DNA of 64,000 bases from Aminobacter aganoensis. Its GTDB lineage: Bacteria > Pseudomonadota > Alphaproteobacteria > Rhizobiales > Rhizobiaceae. A program made the position numbers and the translations under genes. Every line of letters starts with the position of its first letter. Position 1 is the first letter of the stretch. Location: the NCBI RefSeq assembly GCF_014206975.1, contig NZ_JACHOU010000010.1, positions 110,425 to 174,424 on the forward strand, given 5' to 3'. Of this stretch, positions 57,367 through 64,000 are shown piece by piece. Below the pieces are notes generated by a model that was not told where the DNA came from, searched no databases, and worked only from the letters and a program-made list of their open reading frames with translations.

Positions 57367-58365
57367 GTGGGTTCGCTCAAGATCGAAAATGTCAAGAAAT
57401 CCTTCGGCCCCGTCGAGGTGCTGAAGGGCATCGACCTCGACGTCAAGGACGGCGAGTTCGTCGTCTTCGTCGGCCCGTCCGGCTGCGGAAAGTCGACGCT
57501 GCTGCGCATCATCGCCGGCCTCGAGGACGCCTCGTCGGGCGACGTGCTGATCGACGGCCAAAAGGTCACCAACGCGCCGCCGTCCAAGCGCGGCATCGCC
57601 ATGGTGTTCCAGACCTACGCGCTCTATCCGCATCTGACCGTGCGCGACAATATGAGCCTTGGCCTCAAGCAGGCAGGTACGCCGGCCGCCGAGATCGACC
57701 AGCGCATCGCCGCGTCCTCGGCCATGCTGTCGCTCGAACCCTACCTCAAGCGCCGCCCGGCCGAGCTCTCCGGCGGCCAGCGCCAGCGCGTCGCCATCGG
57801 CCGCGCTCTGGTGCGCGAACCGAAACTGTTCCTGTTCGACGAGCCGCTGTCGAACCTTGATGCGGCGCTGCGCGTCAACACGCGCCTGGAGATCGCCCAG
57901 CTGCACAACCGGCTGAAGTCGACGATGATCTACGTCACCCACGACCAGGTGGAGGCAATGACGCTCGCCGACCGCATCGTCGTGCTCAATGCCGGCCGCG
58001 TCGAGCAGGTCGGCGCGCCGATGGAGCTCTACAACAAGCCGGCGAACCTGTTCGTCGCAGGCTTCATCGGTTCGCCCAAGATGAACTTCATCGACGGCGC
58101 CAGGTTGGGCGAGACCGCCAAGACAGTCGGCGTCCGCCCCGAGCACATCGCCGTCAGCGACACCGCCGGCGCCTGGAAGGGCACGGTCATCCACGCCGAA
58201 CACCTCGGCGCCGACACCAATGTCTTCCTCGAAACGGAGAAGGCCGGACTGGTCACCATCCGTCTGTTCGGCGAGTACCAGACCGGCCCCGGTGCCACGC
58301 TCTACGCCACGCCCGACGCGGCGCGGACCTATCGCTTTGGCGAAGACGGCAAGGCGCTGGGCTGA
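57367..58365 (+). CDS. Sugar ABC transporter ATP-binding protein (UgpC/MsmK type)
   Basis: This 332-residue ATPase has Walker [10 protein letters not shown], signature LSGGQRQR, Walker [13 protein letters not shown] and the switch histidine in VTHDQ. A shortened C-terminal TOBE regulatory domain follows. It drives the two permeases and is the last gene of the murQ operon, starting with GTG 17 bp after the dehydrogenase. Confidence 0.93.
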   Translation: MGSLKIENVKKSFGPVEVLKGIDLDVKDGEFVVFVGPSGCGKSTLLRIIAGLEDASSGDVLIDGQKVTNAPPSKRGIAMVFQTYALYPHLTVRDNMSLGLKQAGTPAAEIDQRIAASSAMLSLEPYLKRRPAELSGGQRQRVAIGRALVREPKLFLFDEPLSNLDAALRVNTRLEIAQLHNRLKSTMIYVTHDQVEAMTLADRIVVLNAGRVEQVGAPMELYNKPANLFVAGFIGSPKMNFIDGARLGETAKTVGVRPEHIAVSDTAGAWKGTVIHAEHLGADTNVFLETEKAGLVTIRLFGEYQTGPGATLYATPDAARTYRFGEDGKALG

Positions 58366-58472
58366 GGCCGATCGGGTCAGGCATGTAGCCGTCAACGGCT
58401 CGAGTGGCTGCCGGGGCTCGTTTCGCCGAAGCGAGCAATCCGTCGGCATGATGGGCGCCTTCGCGGTTGATT

Positions 58473-58575
58473 GTTCTCCCCGTTCTTCACGGGGAGAAGA
58501 TGCCGGCAGGCAGATGAGGGGCAGCGCAAGCGCTGGAAGATTGCCCCTCTCCCCGTGAAGAACGGGGCGAGGGGG
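58473..58575. repeat. Two palindromic repeats after the ABC operon
   Basis: TTCTCCCCGTTCTTCACGGG then GAGAAGATGCCGGCAGGCAG at 58473-58522, and CCCCTCTCCCCGTGAAGAAC then GGGGCGAGGGGG at 58544-58575. They fill the convergent 261-bp gap, which holds no gene. Confidence 0.65.
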
Positions 58576-58626
58576 CATTCACGTCGCGCCTTGTCACTGG
58601 AGGGGATGAGGGGGCAATTGGGGCCT

Positions 58627-60360
58627 TCAGCGTCGCCTCAACCGATCCGTCTCCGCGGCATCCACGCCGCCATCTCGGATGACCACTCCAAACATCTCAG
58701 CCGCCTGCTCCCGCGAGTAGTACCCCAGCTCGACATCGCGCAGCACCAATTCCGGGTCGCGTAAAAACGGATCGCCATAGCCGCCGCCGCCGGGCGTGCC
58801 GACGAGCACCCGGTCGCCGGCCTTGAGCGGAATGTCCTGTTCTTTCGATAGATGCGGCGGCACATGCGGCCGGCCGTCTCGAAACACAGTGACCGTGTTC
58901 ACCGCACCATCCTTGCCGCCCAGCGCGCCCTGCGGGCCGACGCGACCATGGTCCATGACGAAGGACGCGCGCGCCTCGCCGCGCAACAGCTCGATCTCGT
59001 AGGCGAGACCGAAACCGCCGCGCTGCCTGCCGGCGCCGCCCGAGGCCTCGCGCAGGGCGTATCGGCGATAGAGCACCGGATAGGCCTGCTCCATGATCTC
59101 GACCGGCGGCGACTTCGAGATGCCGATGGTCGAGCAGCCGTTCGACAGCCCGTCATGGCCCGAATTGCCGCCATAGCCGCCGCCCGAGATCTGGTACATG
59201 ACATAGTCGCGGCCGCGGGCCGGGTCGTTGCCGCCGAGCGCGAAATTGCCGCTCGATCCTGCCGGTGCCGCCGTCACCTTGTCGGGCGCGGCTTGTACCA
59301 TCGCCGCGAACACCGCTTCGGCGATGCGCTGGGAAACCTCCGCCGCGCAGCCCGACACCGGTCGCGGATAGCGCGCATCGAGGAAGGTGCCTTCGGGGCG
59401 CCTGACGACGAGAGGCTCGAAGGCGCCGGCGCTGATCGGCACGTCGGGAAAGATGTGGCGCATGGCGAGATAGACCGCCGACAGCGTCGTCGCCAGCACG
59501 CTGTTCATCGGCCCGGCGCAGGGTTTGGACGAACCGGTGAAGTCGAACGTCAGCGAGTCGCCGGCCTTTTCGGCCGACAGCGCGATGGTCAGCGGCGCAT
59601 CGACCACGCCGTCGGAATCGACGAACGCCTTCGACAAGTAAGTGCCGTCGGGCAGGGCGGCGATATGTGCCCGCATCTGTTCCGCCGCGCGCCGGCGCAA
59701 CTCGGCGATGGCCTCGACGACGGTTTCGTCGCCGTAACGATCCAGGATCTGCAACAGCCGGTCCTGCCCGACATGGAGGGCCGCGGCCTGGGCGCGAATA
59801 TCGCCGATGCGCTGGTCGGCGACCCGGATGTTGGAGCAGATGATGGCGTAGATCTCGGGGTCCATCACGCCCTTCTTGAACAGCTTGACCGGCGGCAGGC
59901 GCAGGCCTTCCTGCTCCACCGCCGTCGCCGAGGCGGAAAACCCGCCCGGCACCGCGCCGCCGATGTCGGGCCAGTGGCCAGTGTTGGACAGCCAGCAGAA
60001 GATCTTTCCCGCGCGCCATACCGGCATGGCAAAACGCACGTCCATCAGATGCGTGCCGCCGAGATAGGGATCGTTTACGATGTAGATGTCGCCCGGCTCG
60101 GGCGGCAGCACGCGCCCGTCGGCGATCATCTCGATGATCGTTTTGGTCGAGTGCTGCATGACGCCGACGAACACTGGCAGGCCTTGCGACCCCTGCGCGA
60201 TCAGCGACCCGTCGACGGCGGAGTAGATGCCGTCGGAACGGTCGTTGGCCTCGGCGATGACGGGCGAGAACGCCGCGCGCGAAAAGGTCAGGTCCATCTC
60301 GTCGCAGGTCTGCTGCAGGGCGGCCTGGATGACGGACAGGGTGATGGCGTCGAGGGTCAT
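58627..60360 (-). CDS. Hydantoinase/oxoprolinase subunit B
   Basis: This 577-residue HyuB/acetophenone-carboxylase-beta-type protein starts LSVIQAALQQTCDEMDLTFSRAAFSPVIAEANDRSDGI. PGDIYIVNDPYLGGTHLMDV and GGGGYGDP near the end are family hallmarks. It forms a complex with the HyuA protein upstream and hydrolyses a cyclic amide such as 5-oxoproline or a hydantoin in an ATP-dependent way. The substrate is not known here. The ATG overlaps the stop of a 48-codon mini-ORF. Confidence 0.9.
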   Translation of the reverse strand: MTLDAITLSVIQAALQQTCDEMDLTFSRAAFSPVIAEANDRSDGIYSAVDGSLIAQGSQGLPVFVGVMQHSTKTIIEMIADGRVLPPEPGDIYIVNDPYLGGTHLMDVRFAMPVWRAGKIFCWLSNTGHWPDIGGAVPGGFSASATAVEQEGLRLPPVKLFKKGVMDPEIYAIICSNIRVADQRIGDIRAQAAALHVGQDRLLQILDRYGDETVVEAIAELRRRAAEQMRAHIAALPDGTYLSKAFVDSDGVVDAPLTIALSAEKAGDSLTFDFTGSSKPCAGPMNSVLATTLSAVYLAMRHIFPDVPISAGAFEPLVVRRPEGTFLDARYPRPVSGCAAEVSQRIAEAVFAAMVQAAPDKVTAAPAGSSGNFALGGNDPARGRDYVMYQISGGGYGGNSGHDGLSNGCSTIGISKSPPVEIMEQAYPVLYRRYALREASGGAGRQRGGFGLAYEIELLRGEARASFVMDHGRVGPQGALGGKDGAVNTVTVFRDGRPHVPPHLSKEQDIPLKAGDRVLVGTPGGGGYGDPFLRDPELVLRDVELGYYSREQAAEMFGVVIRDGGVDAAETDRLRRR

Positions 60361-60503
60361 GCTGCGCGCCCTCTCCTGGGGTCGTAAAGGCTGTGCTCGC
60401 CGGCCCTACAGACGTTCCGCGCTGCAGTGGTTACCCCACCCGGCCGGGCTTTGCCCGGCCACCCTCCCCTTAAAGGGGAAGGGGACGTAGGCGCCTTGTT
60501 CAT
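60357..60503 (-). CDS. 48-codon mini-ORF bridging hyuA and hyuB
   Basis: It starts with an ATG overlapping the hyuA stop (ATGA) and stops at a TGA overlapping the hyuB ATG (ATGA). Its first half is read through a palindromic repeat (TSPSPLRGGWPGKARPGGVT). It may have no function as a peptide, but it could keep ribosomes moving from hyuA to hyuB after a repeat inserted between them. Confidence 0.4.
   Translation of the reverse strand: MNKAPTSPSPLRGGWPGKARPGGVTTAARNVCRAGEHSLYDPRRGRAA
60433..60486. repeat. Double-hairpin palindromic repeat between hyuA and hyuB
   Basis: CCCGGCCGGGCTTTGCCCGGCC is the first hairpin core and CCCTCCCCTTAAAGGGGAAGG the second. It differs in core from the CCGGCAGG type at the other sites but has the same size and setting. 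Confidence 0.7.
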
Positions 60504-62569
60504 CTCCCCACCTCGATGACGATATTGCCGTCCGCATCGCTGCGCGCCCGGTCGCCGGGCTCCAGCGCTGTCGTTGCATCCATCTGCTCGAGGATGGCCG
60601 GCCCGTCGATCACGGCGTCGAGAGGCAGCTTCTCCCTGAGATAGACCGGCGTGTCGCGCCAGCCGCCGTCGAACCACACCGGCCTGACTTCGCGCAGCGC
60701 CCCCGCAAGCGTCGCCGCCCGTCCTGCCGGATCGATCAGCCGGCTGAGGTCGATGTCGGGCCGAACGCCGGTCACGGAGGTGTTGAGATTGACGAGATTG
60801 GCGCGGATTTCCGGCAGTTCGACCTTGAAGCGGGCGAAATAGGCCTTCTCGAACAGACCCTGCAGCGTCGCGCGGTCGACCTCGGCCGATGGCAGCGGCA
60901 CGTTGATGAGGTGCGTCTGCCCGACGAACTGCATGTCGGCGGAATGGCCGACGCGGAGGCTTCGCGGCCGGATCGCTTCCTTGGCGATCAGCGCCTCGCC
61001 TTCGGCGCGATGTCGCGCCAGAACGTCGCGCGCGTGCTTTTCGTCAAGCGTCGCCACCGGCTGATTGACCGTGTTGACGAAGTCGTGGCGCAAATCGGCG
61101 ACGACGCAGCCGAGCGCATTGGTGATGCCCGGCCGCGCCGGCACCAGCACGCGCGGCAGGCCGAGTTCGCGTGCCAGCGCCGACGCATGCAGCGGTCCCG
61201 CGCCGCCGAAGGCAAACAGCGTGAAGTCGCGCGGGTCGTGGCCGCGCGACACCGACACCATGCGGATGGCGCCCGCCATCCTGATGTTGCCGAGCCGCAG
61301 CACCGCCCCGGCGGCGGCAGCCCCGTCGAGCCCGGTCGCCTTGCCGATCCTGTCTTCGAAGATGTTGCGCACGGTTCCCACCGTAACCGGGGTGTCGACG
61401 GCGAGCAGCTTCTTCGGGTCGAGCCGCCCGAGCACCAAATTGGCGTCGGTAATCGTCGGCTCGGTGCCGCCGCGGCCATAGCAGATCGGCCCGGGATTGG
61501 CGCCGGCACTTTCCGGGCCGACCTGGATCAGCCCGGAGGCATCGACCCGCGCGATCGAGCCGCCGCCGGCGCCCACCGTATGCACGGCCACCATCGGTAC
61601 ATGGATCGGCATCGCATATTCGATCTCGATTTCGTTCGACACCGCCGGCTCCGCCCCGAGGATCAGCGCCACGTCGGTCGAGGTACCGCCCATGTCGTAG
61701 GTGACGAGATTTTCGAAGCCGGCGCGCCGGCCGGTATAGGCGGCGGCGATGACGCCCGAGGCCGGGCCCGACATCACGGTCTTGGCGGCCTCGCGGGTGA
61801 CGAAGCGGGCGGAGATCATGCCGCCATTGCCGTTCATGATCAGGAAATCGCGGCCATAGCCGCGGCTCGACAGCTCGTCGCGCAGACGCCCGACATAACG
61901 TTCCAGGATCGGCTGGACGGCGGCATTGACGGAGGCGGTGACGCCGCGCTCGAACTCGCGCGCTTCCGACAGCAGCGAGTGGCCGGTCGTGATGTGGCCG
62001 TTCGGCCAGGTCTCGGCGGCGATCTCGGCGGCGCGGCGCTCGTGTTCCGCGTTGGCATAGGCATGCAGGAAGTGGATCACCAGCGCTTCGCAGCCGGCAT
62101 CGACCAGTTCGCGCACTGCTGCCCGCAAGCCGTCCTCGTCGAGCGGTTCGCGCACGCGTCCCGAGGCCTCGACGCGCTCGTTGACTTCGAGCCTGAGGTT
62201 GCGCGGGATGACGGGCACGAAGGTGCCGGTCATGCCATAGGGCTGCGGCCGGGTGCGGCGCCCGAGCTCGATCACGTCGCGAAAGCCGCGGGTCGTGATC
62301 ATGCCGGTCTTTGCCAGCCGTCGTTCCAGCACGGCATTGGTGGTGGTCGTCGTGCCGTGGACGATGAGGTCGATACCGGCGATGGGAAACCCTGTCTCGT
62401 CGAGCGCGGCGATGACGCCGTGGGCCTGGTTCTCGACCGTCGTCGGCGTCTTGGCGATGCGGACCGCGCCGCCGTTCGCGCCGTCGACCAGAAGCAGGTC
62501 GGTGAAGGTCCCGCCCACGTCGATCCCCGCCACGACATTTCCCGCCTTTGCGGGAATATTCTCGTCCAT
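60500..62569 (-). CDS. Hydantoinase/oxoprolinase subunit A
   Basis: This 689-residue HyuA-type ATPase of the ASKHA fold begins with the phosphate loop GIDVGGTFTDLLLVD. It shows VHGTTTTTNAVLERR and YDMGGTSTDVALI (second phosphate motif), and FGGAGPLHA. With subunit B it makes an ATP-dependent cyclic-amide hydrolase. It is divergent from fpr, with an AT-rich promoter region between. Confidence 0.92.
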   Translation of the reverse strand: MDENIPAKAGNVVAGIDVGGTFTDLLLVDGANGGAVRIAKTPTTVENQAHGVIAALDETGFPIAGIDLIVHGTTTTTNAVLERRLAKTGMITTRGFRDVIELGRRTRPQPYGMTGTFVPVIPRNLRLEVNERVEASGRVREPLDEDGLRAAVRELVDAGCEALVIHFLHAYANAEHERRAAEIAAETWPNGHITTGHSLLSEAREFERGVTASVNAAVQPILERYVGRLRDELSSRGYGRDFLIMNGNGGMISARFVTREAAKTVMSGPASGVIAAAYTGRRAGFENLVTYDMGGTSTDVALILGAEPAVSNEIEIEYAMPIHVPMVAVHTVGAGGGSIARVDASGLIQVGPESAGANPGPICYGRGGTEPTITDANLVLGRLDPKKLLAVDTPVTVGTVRNIFEDRIGKATGLDGAAAAGAVLRLGNIRMAGAIRMVSVSRGHDPRDFTLFAFGGAGPLHASALARELGLPRVLVPARPGITNALGCVVADLRHDFVNTVNQPVATLDEKHARDVLARHRAEGEALIAKEAIRPRSLRVGHSADMQFVGQTHLINVPLPSAEVDRATLQGLFEKAYFARFKVELPEIRANLVNLNTSVTGVRPDIDLSRLIDPAGRAATLAGALREVRPVWFDGGWRDTPVYLREKLPLDAVIDGPAILEQMDATTALEPGDRARSDADGNIVIEVGR

Positions 62570-62652
62570 GGACTAATCCCGAAAAGCCCGGACTACGATC
62601 ATGTGCCAGTTTAGAAAGGCGTTTTATGCCACAATCTTGACGCTCATATCAT

Positions 62653-62662
62653 TTGTATACTA
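62653..62662. promoter_or_regulatory. Possible GntR-type operator upstream of hyuA
   Basis: TTGTATACTA in an AT-rich patch fits the TNGTNNACNA core of FCD-type GntR operators and lies about 85 bp upstream of hyuA. No GntR gene adjoins it, so the call is tentative. Confidence 0.3.
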
Positions 62663-62755
62663 ATTAATAAGGCGAACAAGGCCCCACTATTTGCCTGTAT
62701 TTCCGCAGCGCGCCGGTCCCAAAACGCCGCCCGCGCCGGGCGAGAGGTTTGATCG

Positions 62756-63583
62756 ATGAACACTGCAGCAGCGCTGAAGACGGCCGACGCAAAGCCGCTT
62801 CAGTTCCCCATCCCTGCCAATGTCTATGCCGAAACTGTGGTTTCGGTGAAGCATTACACGGATCGCCTCTTCTCTTTCCGCATCACCCGGCCGCAGTCGC
62901 TGCGCTTCCGCTCGGGCGAATTCGTCATGATCGGCCTGCCCAATGCCGAAAAGCCGGTCTACCGCGCCTATTCTGTGGCAAGCCCCTCCTGGGACGACGA
63001 GCTCGAATTCTTCTCGATCAAGGTGCCGGATGGTCCGCTGACCTCCGAGCTGCAGAAGATCGTGCCCGGCGACACCGTGCTGATGCGCCAGAAATCGACC
63101 GGCACGCTGGTGCTCGACGCGCTGACCCCGGGCAAGCGCCTGTTCATGATCTCGACCGGCACCGGCATCGCGCCTTTCGCCAGCCTGCTGCGCGACCCCG
63201 ACACCTATGAACGCTACGAGCAGGTCGTGCTGACCCACACCTGCCGCGACGTCGCCGAACTGGCCTACGGCCAGGAACTCGTCGCCAACCTCGAAAACGA
63301 TCCGCTGATCGGCGAGCTGACGCATGGCCGCGTGACGCTCTACAATTCGACGACGCGCGAGGAATCCGAGCGCATGGGCCGCATCACCGCGCTGATCTCG
63401 TCGGGCAAGTTCCACAGCGACCTCGGCATCGACAAGCTCGATCCCGAAACCGACCGCATCATGATCTGCGGCTCGATGCACATGCTGAAGGACGTCAAGG
63501 AACTTGCGGAGAGCCTCGGCTTCGTCGAAGGCTCGCTCAACGAGCCGGGCACCTTCGTCGTCGAGCGCGCCTTCGTCGGCTGA
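62756..63583 (+). CDS. fpr: Ferredoxin-NADP+ reductase
   Basis: This 275-residue FAD protein exchanges electrons between NADPH and ferredoxin or flavodoxin, important for redox balance and Fe-S repair. The FAD motif is YRAYSVAS (residues 69-76), the NADP-side motif is FMISTGTGIAPFASLLRD, and MICGSMHMLKD is near the end. The C-terminus is ERAFVG, extended compared with plant-type enzymes, as in bacterial subclass I Fpr. It is monocistronic, ending at a GC hairpin. Confidence 0.93.
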   Translation: MNTAAALKTADAKPLQFPIPANVYAETVVSVKHYTDRLFSFRITRPQSLRFRSGEFVMIGLPNAEKPVYRAYSVASPSWDDELEFFSIKVPDGPLTSELQKIVPGDTVLMRQKSTGTLVLDALTPGKRLFMISTGTGIAPFASLLRDPDTYERYEQVVLTHTCRDVAELAYGQELVANLENDPLIGELTHGRVTLYNSTTREESERMGRITALISSGKFHSDLGIDKLDPETDRIMICGSMHMLKDVKELAESLGFVEGSLNEPGTFVVERAFVG

Positions 63584-63597
63584 CGCTCGCTGATTTC

Positions 63598-63620
63598 GTC
63601 GGGCCGGCAGCCGGCCCGAC
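63598..63620 (+). terminator. Hairpin after fpr
   Basis: GTCGGGCCGGC and GCCGGCCCGAC arms with a one-base loop lie 14 bases after the stop. There is no T run. Confidence 0.5.
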
Positions 63621-63804
63621 GCCGTGACCGTCCGGTCAACGACAGCGCTGCACCCTTTCGGCTTTTTCGTCTATCTTCCGGCTTCGGGGGCTCGTGGAGC
63701 GTCGCTCCGCGGGCTATTCTTCGTCGCGCCGCGCCAAGCGGCGCATGAGATGTTGCCCCGCGACGAGTGTCACGCTGCAGGGCGTCCGGAGGAAAGGCAG
63801 TCAG

Positions 63805-64000
63805 ATGAGCGGCAAGCCACGCGAAGCCGAAACACAGTCCTCGGCAACTGTCATGCCCCTGCCGTCCCGGCAGGCGGCGAATGCGGCGGAGACGCACGCC
63901 ATCGTGCGCAATCCGGGCATGGCGCTTGATCTTGGTTTTCTGGAATCGATGCGTTGCGTCAATCGTTCGGCACTTGAGCGTCGGGTCGGCACGCTGACCA
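63805..64000 (+). CDS. deoC: Probable deoxyribose-phosphate aldolase, N-terminus only
   Basis: An ATG at 63805 with GGAGGAAAGG upstream opens a frame that runs off the window end (65 codons seen). Residues about 34-65 (VRNPGMALDLGFLESMRCVN, then RSALERRVGTL) resemble the N-terminal extension of rhizobial DeoC, which cleaves deoxyribose 5-phosphate to acetaldehyde and glyceraldehyde 3-phosphate. None of the catalytic residues lie in the visible part, so the call rests on recall of that extension. Confidence 0.5.
   Translation, partial: MSGKPREAETQSSATVMPLPSRQAANAAETHAIVRNPGMALDLGFLESMRCVNRSALERRVGTLT

Overview
This window looks like chromosomal DNA of a high-GC alphaproteobacterium of the Rhizobiales, most likely Mesorhizobium, Aminobacter or a close relative in the Phyllobacteriaceae. 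The reasons are the gene content (bifunctional malic enzyme-phosphotransacetylase next to mutS, ECF42 sigma factor with a DGPF partner, many ABC sugar importers with Gfo/Idh dehydrogenases), a textbook Irr-type iron box, and short GC-rich palindromic repeats between genes. No rRNA, tRNA, CRISPR array or insertion sequence was found.

Layout. 1-830: edge of an accessory segment, with a HARE-HTH protein running off the left end and a chimeric remnant ORF abutting mutS. 847-5995: divergent mutS and maeB. 6000-8500: an AT-rich islet with a lone defence-type reverse transcriptase, then a gene-poor stretch with a rod-like inverted repeat and palindromic elements. 8503-20248: housekeeping and small stress genes (adenosine kinase, EI24 membrane protein, a PEP mutase/isocitrate lyase family enzyme, HAD phosphatase, dUTPase, class II amidotransferase, an AraC/glyoxalase/DUF1801 cluster, an AlkC-like glycosylase, a papain-like protein, prfC). 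20452-29053: orphan phnN, then an iron cluster (two imelysins, di-haem protein, DUF1513, bacterioferritin and its ferredoxin) with an Irr box, and a flavoprotein ferredoxin reductase. 29333-33374: gabT-like aminotransferase, the DGPF/ECF42 pair and a DUF2189 membrane protein.

33557-41400 is a ribose-type sugar operon (binding protein, ATPase, two permeases, LacI regulator, dehydrogenase, PfkB kinase), with a LacI operator in front of the binding protein. 41850-46996 encodes two large secreted proteins of unknown function that share a module; the second has three DUF11-like repeats and a cysteine-rich tandem-repeat tail. rpe follows.

48038-58365 is an amino-sugar locus. One arm (nagK/murK-like kinase, GntR regulator, NagB-II-type SIS deaminase, nagA) is divergent from murQ and a sugar ABC importer with a Gfo/Idh enzyme. 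Direct-repeat operators flank both divergent starts. Together these would import a GlcNAc or MurNAc type sugar and turn it into fructose-6-phosphate. 58627-62569 is a hydantoinase/oxoprolinase pair, followed by fpr and the start of a probable deoC cut by the right end.
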